From the NCBI GenBank assembly GCA_965367295.1, contig CBDUHN010000037.1:1-34566 (forward strand): 34,566 bases of DNA, written 5' to 3'. The notes under the pieces were generated by a model, which was not told the DNA's origin, did not search any database, and saw only the letters and a list, made by a program, of their open reading frames with translations. Shown piece by piece: positions 21,638 through 29,966 of this stretch. Every line of letters begins with the position of its first letter. Within the stretch, counting starts at the first letter, position 1. The translations under genes and the position numbers were made by a program. The stretch is from JAIVHA01 sp965367295. Lineage in GTDB: Bacteria; Pseudomonadota; Gammaproteobacteria; DSM-19610.

Positions 21638-22426
21638 ATGATGATCACGAAACCGGCTCGAACACGCCACTGGTTGATGAGTGGGCTCGCGCTACTGTTA
21701 TTGAGTGCGCCAGCCGTACAGGCGGAATCCACCGAGGAGCGGTTGCAGCGGCTTGAAAATGAATTGCAGGAAGTGCGGCAGTTGCTGCGGCAGCAGCAGG
21801 AACAGCCGCGAGTGTCTGCCCCGTCGGCGGAGGTCGTGCGGACACCGACAGCTACGGTACCGATGACTTTGCCGTCGGCACAGTCAGGCGTATTTATCCG
21901 TTATTACATCCAGAATGAACCGCTGGCCGAACAGCCACCGGCCAATGGCCAGCCGCTCGCAGAGGGTCGGATCACGGGAGCGGATGAACTATCCTTCGAT
22001 CCCGCGGACTATGATGTGCCCAACGCGGGGTTCATTTCCCCCTACCGGGACCCGGCCAGCTATCGTTATGTCGGACTGTCATTGGAGGGTGATCTGCCCA
22101 TCACCTACCCGGGAGAATATGAGCTGGTGGTCTATCCGCAGCCTGCCCGCGAGGGTGGTGCCACCGTTTCGGTACACATGAGCGTGCAGGTCAGTGTGGA
22201 TGGCCGGCCGGTGGTGGATTTCCGTAACGAGAGCAGCAGGCGCATGCAGCGCGGGCGGGTACAGCTCGAGGCGGGCCTGCATCCGGTGAAGGTATGGGCG
22301 GTGGCCATCTCTGACGGTTTCGGCCCCAGCCCTACGGCTTCACATCTGCGACTGGCACTCAAGGGTCCGCGGGATGCTTCGCCGCGGCCGCTGCAGGGGC
22401 TGATCGTTCCCGCCGGGATGGACTAG
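21638..22426 (+). CDS. Exported protein with N-terminal coiled coil, unknown function
   Basis: A 262-aa protein with a signal peptide (LMSGLALLLLSAPAVQA, cleaved near residue 29), a short coiled coil (ERLQRLENELQEVRQLLRQ, about 32-57), a Pro/Thr/Ser linker, and a beta-rich domain from about residue 85. That domain contains GVFIRYYIQNEPL, PGEYELVVYPQP, VSVDGRPVVDF and AGLHPVKVWAVA, reminiscent of a PA14-like or carbohydrate-binding sandwich, without a firm match. GGAGGG lies 6 nt before the ATG; the gene begins 3 nt after the regulator stop and is therefore probably cotranscribed with the two-component genes. It could be a periplasmic sensor accessory of the kinase, which has almost no periplasmic domain of its own. 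That role is an inference from position. Confidence 0.75.
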   Translation: MMITKPARTRHWLMSGLALLLLSAPAVQAESTEERLQRLENELQEVRQLLRQQQEQPRVSAPSAEVVRTPTATVPMTLPSAQSGVFIRYYIQNEPLAEQPPANGQPLAEGRITGADELSFDPADYDVPNAGFISPYRDPASYRYVGLSLEGDLPITYPGEYELVVYPQPAREGGATVSVHMSVQVSVDGRPVVDFRNESSRRMQRGRVQLEAGLHPVKVWAVAISDGFGPSPTASHLRLALKGPRDASPRPLQGLIVPAGMD

Positions 22427-22629
22427 GGCCTGTTACCCCTATCCGCCGTGCGGCGGTGCGCCTTCAGGCGTGACACGAAGTGAAACACCTCCGGGGCGCT
22501 GGCAAAGCGCTGGTCGAGAGTGTGTTCATTGATGCTGCCCAGCCAGTAGGCCGGGGTTGGATTGCCCTTGAAGACCGGGCGCGCCGCTACCGACTGGCCC
22601 TGGATGGTTTTTTTGACCCTGGTATTCAT
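22423..22629 (-). CDS. Small hypothetical protein
   Basis: A 68-aa basic protein from the chosen ATG at 22629 (MNTRVKKTIQGQSVAARPVF); the frame is open to an ATG at 22680. It contains KGNPTPAYWLGSINEHTLDQRF and APEVFHFVSRLKAHRR as its central features, has no Cys and no signal peptide. I recognise no family. It converges with and overlaps the end of the 21638-22426 gene by 4 nt. A weak GGCGGATC site precedes the ATG. The compact composition and lack of a competing frame on the plus strand support a gene, but only moderately. Confidence 0.45.
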   Translation of the reverse strand: MNTRVKKTIQGQSVAARPVFKGNPTPAYWLGSINEHTLDQRFASAPEVFHFVSRLKAHRRTADRGNRP

Positions 22630-22842
22630 GTCCGATCCGCCTGTTCTGATTGTTATGGGGATAGGTAAAGCAAGCCTCATGCCGGTGCTGCAAAATCAAT
22701 CGCCTGTGCCAATGATTCGGCTCCGGTTCGCCAAATTGTAAGAAAATCAGACGGTGGGGGCTGGCTATGCCCCGGTTGGGTGCGGCATATGGTATTGAAT
22801 ATTACGCTTATTCAGAAAACCGGTTGGCGTGGCAAGTTATTG

Positions 22843-23742
22843 TCAGTTTTGTCGACGCGCGACCCCACTGGTTTCCGCCTGCAGCAGCGCCAGCAGTAAT
22901 ACGCCCTGGGCCGTTGCGTGGAAACTGCTGCGGGGTGACTGCACGGACAGAAACCGCGCGTTGATGCCGAAGACCTTGCCGCCCCATAATTCCACCAGCG
23001 GGTAAAAGTCCGACCAGCCACCATCGGGACGCTGGGCGTCCAGCACCCGCTGCAGCCATACCGGTTTGATCCGCGCGGCCTGCCCGGATTCGATGAGCAT
23101 CAAGACCCGCTGCAGATAGACGTCCACCGGCCGCGGGTCCCAGCGCAGCTGGGTCTCGATGCGCTCCTGAAGTGCGTGGATGACCTCCTCGACCATCGCC
23201 GGATCACCGCAGCCGCGGTCCTGCATGAAACGCATGCCCATCAGCTGATGGGTGGTGCAGGCCGGACTGACGGGATGCTGTTCGGGGCAGAAGTCCACGC
23301 GCAGCTGCTGCTGGATCAGGGGGCTGGTACCCAGTTCCGTGTCGCAGCTCAGGCCGTAGAGAAAGTGCAGGTTGTAATCGGGAAGCGCCTGCAGGGTTTC
23401 CGGTTGCAGCGCAAGCCAGGTGTGCCTGTCGAACAGGTAGCGCCATGCCGAGTTCGGTGACCGGGCCAGCACCTCCTGGCGATAGCGGGAAAACAGCCGT
23501 GTCAGGCGGGCATTCTGGGTGTGCCCGGCGCTTTGCTGTACCATCCACCAGAGCATGGGGTTGTTCTCACTCAGCAGGGATTCCTGGTGGTCATCCAGCC
23601 ATTGAATCCCGTGTTCCAGGGCCGCTGCCAGTGACTCGTGTGTGGGTGGCGGCACGGAGCGGTTATTTTTCCAACTCATCACGCCATAGAATGCTCCACA
23701 GACCAGCAGTCCAAGGCCCAGAACATAAAGCAGAATGCGCAT
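22843..23742 (-). CDS. Membrane-anchored alpha-toroid-like protein with QW motif, unknown function
   Basis: A 299-aa protein with one N-terminal transmembrane helix (residues 3-21), so most of it faces the periplasm. The C-terminal third contains QRPDGGWSDFYP near residue 239, a QW-type motif as in terpene cyclase/alpha-alpha toroid repeats, and SSFHATAQGVLLLALLQ at the end. Several Cys (LSCDTELG, DFCPEQH, PACTTHQ, RGCGDP) may form disulfides in the periplasm. The earlier part is helical and rich in Trp, His and Leu. I do not recognise a named family. It is divergent from gspA, with about 100 nt between the start codons. The motif suggests a helical-barrel fold, not an enzyme activity. Confidence 0.7.
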   Translation of the reverse strand: MRILLYVLGLGLLVCGAFYGVMSWKNNRSVPPPTHESLAAALEHGIQWLDDHQESLLSENNPMLWWMVQQSAGHTQNARLTRLFSRYRQEVLARSPNSAWRYLFDRHTWLALQPETLQALPDYNLHFLYGLSCDTELGTSPLIQQQLRVDFCPEQHPVSPACTTHQLMGMRFMQDRGCGDPAMVEEVIHALQERIETQLRWDPRPVDVYLQRVLMLIESGQAARIKPVWLQRVLDAQRPDGGWSDFYPLVELWGGKVFGINARFLSVQSPRSSFHATAQGVLLLALLQAETSGVARRQN

Positions 23743-23843
23743 GATCTCCCCCCATCATTGTTATGTTGTGACGGCAAGGTACTGCAGTTTCGGGGAAGCC
23801 GTCAAAGCAGGGTTCAGTGCCGCATGGCTGAGTCGTTGACATC

Positions 23844-25478
23844 ATGTACGAAAAACACTTCCGACTAGACGAACGTCCTTTTTCCATCGCGCCGGACCCG
23901 CGCTTTCTGTTCATGAGCGCGCGTCACCGCGAAGCCCTGGCCCACCTGCTGTATGGGGTGGGGGAAGGGGGAGGCTTCGTACAGTTGACCGGCGAGGTGG
24001 GCACCGGCAAGACCACCCTGTGCCGTGCCCTGCTGGAGCAGTTGCCGGCGAATGTGGATGTGGCCCTGATCCTCAATCCCAAAATGACTTCGCTGGAGCT
24101 GATTGCCACCCTGTGTGATGAGTTACGGGTGCCGTACCCGGCGGGCACCGGCAGCATCAAGACCCTCACCGATGCCCTCAATCGCTACCTGCTGCAGGCC
24201 CACGCCGAGGGCCGGCGCACGGTTTTGCTGATCGACGAGGCGCAGAATCTCCACCCGGAGGTGCTGGAGCAGGTGCGGCTGCTGACCAACCTGGAAACGG
24301 CACGGGAGAAGCTGCTGCAGATCATCCTGATCGGTCAGCCTGAGCTGCGCAGCCTGCTGGCGCGGGATGATCTACGCCAGCTGGCCCAGCGGGTGACCGC
24401 CCGTTATCACCTGGAACCCATGAACCGCGCGGAAACCGAGGCCTACATCGAGCATCGCCTGCAGGTCTGCGGGGTGTCCGGCCGGCTGTTCAGCCGATCG
24501 GCACTGGACACCGTGCACCGGCTTTCCGGTGGTGTGCCGCGGCTGATCAATGTGCTGTGTGACCGGGCGCTGCTGGGTGGCTATGTGGAAGGCCGGGAAC
24601 GGGTGAATGCAGCGGTGGTGAAGCGGGCGGCGCGCGAAGTGTTGCCCACTGGAGTATCGCCAGCGCGCAACCGGCACTGGCCCTGGGTGCTGGCGGCGGT
24701 GCTGGCGGCGGTCGCGCTGCTGGTCGTACAGCCATGGTATTCCTGGCAGGCGGTGGTGCAGCCGCCACCCCACAGCGCGGTGGCGAAAATCATTGAGCCG
24801 CCCGTTGCCGCCCCGGTTGTGGAGGAGAAGATTGCCCCCGGGCCGAAGCCGATGCCGGATATGGAGACACGATTGGCGACACTGCTGGAGGCAGCGGCGG
24901 CGGCGGGCGAGGATGCCGCCTGGCATGTGCTGCTGGCCCGCTGGGGGGTGCAGGCCCAGGGTGGGAGCGGTGCGCAACTGTGTGCGCAATTGCCGGCCCA
25001 CGGGTTGCATTGCCTGAACCGTAGCGGTTCCTGGCAGGCCCTGCGCAGTTTCGATCATCCGGCGTTGCTGTTCCTGATGGGGGCGGATGCGCAGCGGGTG
25101 GCCGTGGTGTTGCAGTCCATCGAGGGTGACGAGGCGGAATTGATGGCCGGCACGCAGCGTTTTCGCCTGCCGGTGGAGCGGGTTCAGCGACTCTGGTTCG
25201 GTGACTATGCGCTGGTCTGGAAGGCACTGCCCGGCGGTGCGACCCTGTTGAAGATGGGTGACAGCGGTGCGGCGGTGGAATGGGTGCGTGAGCAATTGCA
25301 GGTACCCGCGCAAACGGTCGCGGATTTTTATGACGATGGTCTGCGGGCCGCGGTAATGACGTTCCAGCGTCAGCATCGTCTGGAACCCGATGGTGTGGTC
25401 GGGCCGCGCACCATTATTCATATGAACAGCATAGCGCAGCAGCCAGGCATGCCGCGCTTGCTGCTGGATGCAGGTTGA
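23844..25478 (+). CDS. gspA: GspA/ExeA type II secretion assembly ATPase
   Basis: A 544-aa inner-membrane ATPase. N-terminal AAA domain: Walker A G50-EVGTGKT-T58, Walker B VLLID131E132AQNL, and the ExeA-type opening YEKHFRLDERPFSIAPDP. A transmembrane helix follows at about 279-297 (WPWVLAAVLAAVALLVV), then a Pro/Ala-rich periplasmic stretch and a C-terminal peptidoglycan-binding domain (about 470-535; MGDSGAAVEWVREQL, TFQRQHRLEPDGVVGPRT). In Aeromonas, ExeA with ExeB opens peptidoglycan for the secretin. The gene is followed 8 nt later by gspB. No secretin or pseudopilin gene is in the window. The ATG lies after a weak GTTGAC context; the first Met gives the conserved N-terminus. Confidence 0.93.
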   Translation: MYEKHFRLDERPFSIAPDPRFLFMSARHREALAHLLYGVGEGGGFVQLTGEVGTGKTTLCRALLEQLPANVDVALILNPKMTSLELIATLCDELRVPYPAGTGSIKTLTDALNRYLLQAHAEGRRTVLLIDEAQNLHPEVLEQVRLLTNLETAREKLLQIILIGQPELRSLLARDDLRQLAQRVTARYHLEPMNRAETEAYIEHRLQVCGVSGRLFSRSALDTVHRLSGGVPRLINVLCDRALLGGYVEGRERVNAAVVKRAAREVLPTGVSPARNRHWPWVLAAVLAAVALLVVQPWYSWQAVVQPPPHSAVAKIIEPPVAAPVVEEKIAPGPKPMPDMETRLATLLEAAAAAGEDAAWHVLLARWGVQAQGGSGAQLCAQLPAHGLHCLNRSGSWQALRSFDHPALLFLMGADAQRVAVVLQSIEGDEAELMAGTQRFRLPVERVQRLWFGDYALVWKALPGGATLLKMGDSGAAVEWVREQLQVPAQTVADFYDDGLRAAVMTFQRQHRLEPDGVVGPRTIIHMNSIAQQPGMPRLLLDAG

Positions 25479-25486
25479 TTACCAGG

Positions 25487-26158
25487 ATGTCCTATATTCT
25501 CGAAGCATTGAAAAAAGCCGACCAGGAGCGCAGCCGTGGCGGGGTGCCGGATATTTCCGCAGCCCATGCCGATGTGATGCCGGCCCGGGACGGGCGCCGG
25601 CCCGGGCTGTGGTTGATTGCCGGTTTGCTGCTGGTCAATCTGCTGGCGCTGTACCTGTATCAACGCAGTAGCGAACCGGATTCCCACCCGCAGCCCTTGC
25701 CCGCGGTCGAATCGCCACCCATGGCAACGGCGCCGGAGAGTGTGACGCCGGCGGTTATGCCGCCTGCCAAGGTGGAACCGGAACCCGCGCCATATGCCGA
25801 AACACGCATCGTGCTGCCACCGCCGACGCCCGCCTCCAGTCCCGCTCCCTCATCGGAGCCCGTCTCCCCGTCCGCGCCGCAGGTAACCACGGCAGCGATG
25901 GAACCCATTGAAGAGGATCAGGTATTATCGGTCCCGACATGGCAGCGCAGTTCCGCTGCCATACAACAGCTGGCCGCAGGCCTGAGTCTGGATGTGCATG
26001 TATATGCCGACCAGCCTGCCCAGCGTTTCGTGCTCATCAATATGAGCAAATATCGTGAAGGCGACGAACTCAGGGAAGGTGCGTTGCTGGAGCGGATCAC
26101 TGCGCAGGGCGTGGTGTTGTCCTATCGTGGTGAGCGGTTCCGTTATGACAAACCCTGA
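25487..26158 (+). CDS. gspB: GspB/ExeB-like type II secretion protein
   Basis: A 223-aa protein that starts MSYILEALKKADQERSRG, the hallmark of GspB-type proteins. One transmembrane helix (about residues 43-62, LWLIAGLLLVNLLALYLY) leads to a long Pro/Ala-rich periplasmic linker and a C-terminal T2SSB-like domain (about 158-220: SLDVHVYADQPAQRFVLINM, YREGDEL, GVVLSYRGERF). It works with GspA in placing the secretin. It begins 8 nt after gspA and its end overlaps the protease gene by 14 nt, so all three are likely one operon. An earlier in-frame start at 25475 overlaps gspA and breaks the conserved N-terminus. Confidence 0.92.
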   Translation: MSYILEALKKADQERSRGGVPDISAAHADVMPARDGRRPGLWLIAGLLLVNLLALYLYQRSSEPDSHPQPLPAVESPPMATAPESVTPAVMPPAKVEPEPAPYAETRIVLPPPTPASSPAPSSEPVSPSAPQVTTAAMEPIEEDQVLSVPTWQRSSAAIQQLAAGLSLDVHVYADQPAQRFVLINMSKYREGDELREGALLERITAQGVVLSYRGERFRYDKP

Positions 26159-27686
26159 TAAGCAGGCGCTTCGCGCCCTGCGTACTGGATTCCTGTGTGG
26201 CCTGTTGTGGCTGGGACTCCTGGGTCCATCACCGGCATGGGCGGATGGCCGGGTGCTGGTGATCTGGGCGGAGAATACCGTATCCCCTCCCGACGCCCCC
26301 CTGCTGCAGGACCTTGGCCGGCGGACCGGTGTGGAATGGGTCTGGGTGCGGGAGATGGCCGACGGCATTTCGCTGCTGGAATGGCGGGGTTCCAGCGCTA
26401 CTTCATCCGCAGTGCTGCTGGAGGAACTGGCGGCCGATCCGCATGTGAAGGCGGTGCAGCCGGAAGCGATGCGCCACCTGCAGTTCGTGCCCCAGGACCC
26501 GCTCTACGCCAGTCAATGGTACCTGTATGAATCGGTGGGCATCGAGGCCGAGGCGGCCTGGGACCTGCAGCGCGGTTCCTCTGCGGTGGTGATCGCCGTG
26601 CTGGATACCGGCATCATCGGGCACGCCGATATCGATTCGACACGCATTCTGTCCGGCTACGATTTTTTCAGCAATATTACCCTCGACAACGATGTCACGC
26701 CGGGGCGCGATGCGGATCCGACGGATCCCGGTGATGCAGTGGTGGCCGGTGAATGCGGTGTCGGTTCGAGTGCTGAAGACAGTTCCTGGCATGGACTGGC
26801 GGTCAGCGGGGTCATGATGGCCACGGTGGACAATACCGTCCCCACCGGTGTCGCAGGCATCGATCATCGAGCCTGGTTGCTGCCGATACGGGTGCTGGGC
26901 AAGTGCGGCGCCCTGATGTCCGATATTCTCGATGCCCTGCGCTGGGCGGCGGGGTTGCCGGTGACTGGCGCACCGCTCAACCCGAATCCTGCCGACGTGA
27001 TCAACCTCAGCTTTGGCGGGGATGGCGCCTGTGGCCCGGTGGAGCAGGCGGTTGTCGACGAGGTGATCGGCAGCGGCGCCATACTGGTGGCGGCCGCGGG
27101 AAATGGTGATGGCGTGGCCGGGATCGGTAGCGGCGATGTGGCATTGGTAAGCCCTGCCAGTTGTCAGGGAGTGATTGCGGTGGCGGCGGTGAGTCGTGCC
27201 GGGGTACTGGCGTCCTACAGCAAGGTGGGTGAGGAAGTGAGTATTTCCGCGGCGGCGGGGGATGGTCCGTTCGGGGTGGCCACCACGCATAACGACGGTC
27301 TGACCATTGCCGGCAATGATGATTACGCCGCCTTTCAGGGCACCAGTTTCAGTTGTGCGCAGACGTCTGCGGTAGCGGCGCTGATGCGGGCGGAAAAGCC
27401 GGGTGCGACCCCGGCCCAGATTCGCCAGGCCCTGCAGAGCAGTGCAAAACCCTTTCCCGATGCCAGTTGCACCACCCAGCTATGCGGGGCCGGATTGCTG
27501 AATGCGGAAGCTGCGATCCAGGCCGCGGGCCTGCTGCCGGCGGCTCCCGTCGCATCCAGCAGTTCCGGTGGGGGCGGCTGTACACCGGGTAGCGCTGCCC
27601 GGCCTGAGTGGTTGTGGTGGATGCTGTTGTTCTGGATCGGGAGGAAATATTGGCAGCGGAACATTTCGGCACACAGGGAGGTCTGA
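26145..27686 (+). CDS. Subtilisin-like (S8) serine protease with GGGGC C-terminal sorting-type signal
   Basis: A 513-aa exported protease. Signal peptide to about residue 33 (GLLWLGLLGPSPAWA), a propeptide-like part to about 115, then the S8 catalytic domain with D154 (AVLDTG), H216 (SSWHGLAVSG), oxyanion N320 (AAAGN) and S401 (GTS in FQGTSFSC). After a Ser/Gly linker comes GGGGC (475-479), a hydrophobic stretch PEWLWWMLLFWIG and a basic tail: the layout of GlyGly-CTERM/JDVT-CTERM type sorting signals that are cut by membrane proteases after export. The gene overlaps gspB by 14 nt, so it is a likely substrate of the type II system. An upstream open frame to 26055 runs inside gspB and is rejected. 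Confidence 0.88.
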   Translation: MTNPDKQALRALRTGFLCGLLWLGLLGPSPAWADGRVLVIWAENTVSPPDAPLLQDLGRRTGVEWVWVREMADGISLLEWRGSSATSSAVLLEELAADPHVKAVQPEAMRHLQFVPQDPLYASQWYLYESVGIEAEAAWDLQRGSSAVVIAVLDTGIIGHADIDSTRILSGYDFFSNITLDNDVTPGRDADPTDPGDAVVAGECGVGSSAEDSSWHGLAVSGVMMATVDNTVPTGVAGIDHRAWLLPIRVLGKCGALMSDILDALRWAAGLPVTGAPLNPNPADVINLSFGGDGACGPVEQAVVDEVIGSGAILVAAAGNGDGVAGIGSGDVALVSPASCQGVIAVAAVSRAGVLASYSKVGEEVSISAAAGDGPFGVATTHNDGLTIAGNDDYAAFQGTSFSCAQTSAVAALMRAEKPGATPAQIRQALQSSAKPFPDASCTTQLCGAGLLNAEAAIQAAGLLPAAPVASSSSGGGGCTPGSAARPEWLWWMLLFWIGRKYWQRNISAHREV

Positions 27687-27698
27687 AAGCGCGAGCCT

Positions 27699-27715
27699 TT
27701 CCCCGTGGCGGGGAA
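27699..27715 (+). terminator. Small hairpin after the protease gene (weak terminator candidate)
   Basis: TTCCCCG / CGGGGAA, 7 bp with a 3-nt loop, 13 nt past the stop, with no T run. It may terminate the gspA-gspB-protease message only weakly or via Rho. Confidence 0.3.
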
Positions 27716-27785
27716 GGTGTGATTCCCACCGCAGTGCGGATATTCACCGCGGCGCTATCCGCCGCCCACGACTGATGAATGGATA

Positions 27786-28268
27786 ATGGTAGCCATGCTA
27801 CAGGCCATAAAAACGTTTTTTCAGGTACATATTGAGCGTGAGATACAGCATCCTGAGACCCGCGAGCATGGCTTGCGACTGGCTACTGCCGCGTTGTTGA
27901 TGGAAATGACACGGGCGGATTTTGAATCCAGTGCCGAGGAACGGGCACTGGTGGTAGATCTGATGCAGCATGAATTCGATCTGTCGGCAGAGGAGACCCG
28001 TGAGTTGGCGGATCTGGCACTGCAGGAGGCCAGGGAAGCGATTTCGCTGTATCAGTTTACGGGCCTGATCAACGACCATCTTTCCCCGCAGGAGAAGGTG
28101 CGGGTGGTGGAAATGCTGTGGCAAGTGGCCTTCGCCGACCGCATGCTGGACAAGTATGAAGAATCGCTGGTGCGAAAGGTGGCGGAACTGCTGTATGTGC
28201 CGCACCGGGATTTTATCCAGGCAAAACATCGGGTACAGGAAGCCCTGGGGCTGGGTTCCGAGTCATGA
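27786..28268 (+). CDS. TerB-family tellurite-resistance-like protein
   Basis: A 160-aa helical protein of the TerB-like family: LRLATAALLMEMTRADFESSAEERALVVDLM is quoted as landmarks TAALLMEMTRAD and EERALVVDLM, followed by FTGLINDHLSPQEKVRVVEMLWQVAFADRMLD, with the acidic metal-site-like D and E residues spaced as in TerB. TerB proteins bind divalent metal and appear in stress, tellurite and membrane contexts, but single TerB-domain proteins have no proven reaction. No signal peptide. A second ATG at 27795 (MLQAIKTFF) is a possible start; neither has a good ribosome site. It converges with the HU gene. The ext genes are 8 kb away and not in an operon with it. Confidence 0.85.
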   Translation: MVAMLQAIKTFFQVHIEREIQHPETREHGLRLATAALLMEMTRADFESSAEERALVVDLMQHEFDLSAEETRELADLALQEAREAISLYQFTGLINDHLSPQEKVRVVEMLWQVAFADRMLDKYEESLVRKVAELLYVPHRDFIQAKHRVQEALGLGSES

Positions 28269-28286
28269 ACACCGGGATTACGCTGG

Positions 28287-28329
28287 ATATGGAAAAAGAA
28301 AAGCCCCGGATCGTCTGACCCGGGGCTTT
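28287..28329 (-). terminator. Rho-independent terminator of the HU gene
   Basis: A 10-bp stem AAAGCCCCGG / CCGGGGCTTT; on the minus strand it is followed by TTCTTTTTCC, so it ends the HU transcript. On the plus strand it may also serve the terB-like gene, although only three T residues follow there. Confidence 0.8.
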
Positions 28330-28372
28330 CGGCAGAACGGCTGTCCGGTCGTGGGGACCCGGCGCGATAAAC

Positions 28373-28759
28373 TCAGCCAGCCATGTCCTTCAGCGCCTTC
28401 AGCGGCAGCACCTTGACCACGGTGCGGGCCGGCTTGGCCTTGAACATCATTTCTTCGCCCGTGAAAGGATTGGTACCCTTGCGTGCCTTGGTGGCGGGCT
28501 TGCGCACGGTCTTGATCTTCATCAGGCCGGGAACGGTGCAAGTACCGGCACCGCCTTTCTTGATGTGACCGTTGATCAGGTTGCTGAGAGACTCAAATAC
28601 TGCGGCTACGTCTTTCTTGGCCAGACCGGTGTTATCCGCGATTGCGCCCATCATAGCGGACTTGGTCATCGCTTCCTTGATGGTAGCAATTCTCTTTGCC
28701 GGTGCTACGGCCTTTTTTGCTACTACCTTTTTCTTCGTCGCCTTTTTCTTGGCTGCCAT
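28373..28759 (-). CDS. HU-family DNA-binding protein with Lys/Ala-rich N-terminal tail
   Basis: A 128-aa histone-like protein. The C-terminal 100 residues are an HU/IHF domain: TGLAKKDVAAVFESLSNLI helices, the GAGTCTVPGLMKIKTV strands and the DNA-arm region ARKGTNPFTGEEMMFKAKPARTVV, with the arm tip around NPFTGE. The first 25 residues (MAAKKKATKKKVVAKKAVAPAKR) form a basic tail like those of eukaryotic H1 or Bordetella BpH3-type proteins, longer than the about 90-aa classical HU. It should compact DNA and bind it more strongly than HU. A GGAGGG site lies before the ATG. Not in an operon. Confidence 0.92.
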   Translation of the reverse strand: MAAKKKATKKKVVAKKAVAPAKRIATIKEAMTKSAMMGAIADNTGLAKKDVAAVFESLSNLINGHIKKGGAGTCTVPGLMKIKTVRKPATKARKGTNPFTGEEMMFKAKPARTVVKVLPLKALKDMAG

Positions 28760-28860
28760 GGGGTGGAACCCTCCTTACTGTCGTCCAGTAGTTCAAAAAT
28801 TGATCGCCCGTTGAACCGCGAAATACATATATATATGCAATATGCTGCTCAGACCGCAGT

Positions 28861-28888
28861 TTTATAGCACAATTGATCAATAAGGCAA
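28861..28888 (-). promoter_or_regulatory. Sigma-70 promoter of the HU gene
   Basis: On the minus strand TTGCCT (28888-28883), a 16-bp spacer and TATAAA (28866-28861). The leader of about 95 nt contains an AT repeat (ATATATATAT) and a GGAGGG site before the start. Confidence 0.55.
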
Positions 28889-29053
28889 AGGCTTTTTATG
28901 CCTTTTTTTATAGGCTAAAACGCATGTTGAAAATATTTGACCCGATGTTGGCGGTGATGTGGTTTGCAGTATATGCCGTATTTCATGCCGGTGGCGATGA
29001 CGGCTCGGGACTGAATGCGTACCGGGGCCGATGGTGGATGCGGGAGTGTGTGG

Positions 29054-29587
29054 ATGAAAGTGGGGCTGGTTGCGGACTCCCATGGTGAGGTGGATGAGCG
29101 GGTCGTGATGATGATGTCCCGCTGTGAACTCGTGGTGCACAGCGGGGATATCGGTCATGCAGGCGTACTGTCGATCCTGCAGGAAGCCTGTCCAAACCTG
29201 GTGGCCGTCAAGGGGAACAACGATACCTGCGGGCGTTGGCCCGAGCATGATAGAGACCGGCTGAACCAGCTGAATTATGAAGAAATAGTGCCACTGCCCG
29301 GGGGTGATCTGGTGGTTGTGCACGGTCACCGGGCCGGTCCTCCCGTTACCCGTCACAGGCGATTACGCAGCGCTTTCCCTGACGCGCGGGCTATCGTCTA
29401 TGGACATAGTCACCGCTGGGTAGAGGATATACGCCTCGTCCCGTGGGTGCTGAATCCCGGTGCCTGCGGGCGTAGTCGTACCTTTGGCGGCTCTTCCTGT
29501 CAGGTACTCATTGCGGAGCCCCGGCGCTGGTCAGTTACTACCCATCAGTTCAGTCTTGGTGGTCGTGGCGGACGGCGACCAGGATGA
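29054..29587 (+). CDS. YfcE/MJ0936-type metallophosphoesterase
   Basis: A 177-aa cytoplasmic phosphodiesterase. The binuclear metal motifs are complete: D8-S-H10 (VADSHG), HSGD32, GNND near 55-57, and GHSH near residue 123. The YfcE group cleaves phosphodiesters and may act on cyclic nucleotides or nucleotide derivatives. Its ATG at 29054 follows GGGAGTG; the open frame upstream to 29015 has no conserved sequence. It lies directly upstream of the cyclic-nucleotide-binding giant protein, with a 379-nt gap, an association that may be chance but is worth noting. Confidence 0.9.
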   Translation: MKVGLVADSHGEVDERVVMMMSRCELVVHSGDIGHAGVLSILQEACPNLVAVKGNNDTCGRWPEHDRDRLNQLNYEEIVPLPGGDLVVVHGHRAGPPVTRHRRLRSAFPDARAIVYGHSHRWVEDIRLVPWVLNPGACGRSRTFGGSSCQVLIAEPRRWSVTTHQFSLGGRGGRRPG

Positions 29588-29966
29588 GTGCATTCCATGC
29601 GGGATTCCCCTCGTGGTGCGTGATGCGCCGGATACAGGGGTAACGATGACCAGTGGATAAAATGCCGGATCACACCGGTAGTCCGCCATCGTACCTGGGC
29701 CGTCAGCGTTTGCGTGTGGTGCGCACTCTCCGCAGAACCCGCGCCTGGGAAAATGCCTGCTGATCTGCCAGTACGTATGGGCCCTCCTGTGACCTGGTGC
29801 ACGGACGGCCTGGCACCGATGTTCTATAAACCGGGTGTCAACAGGTCCTGGTTAAGAATAGTGTGTCACCGGCCGATAGTCTGGGTGCGGCAAGATTCCG
29901 TGAGTGATGCCCATTGGGTGTGTTTTTACCGATTATACAGGGACATAGGAAAGCGAGTTTATCGGA
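29588..29966 (+). other. Intergenic region before the giant gene, no supported gene
   Basis: Open frames here are short, lack ribosome sites and resemble no family. A weak promoter-like TTGGGT (29914-29919) and TATACA (29934-29939, 14-bp spacer) lies near 29940 and could drive the 29967 gene. AGGAAAG near 29947 is a poor ribosome site and is 13 nt from the ATG. Confidence 0.4.

Noticed and set aside
28881..28910. Plus-strand hairpin AAGGCA..TGCCTT followed by T residues
   Set aside because: No plus-strand gene ends nearby and the site overlaps the HU promoter. It is probably a chance structure in AT-rich DNA.
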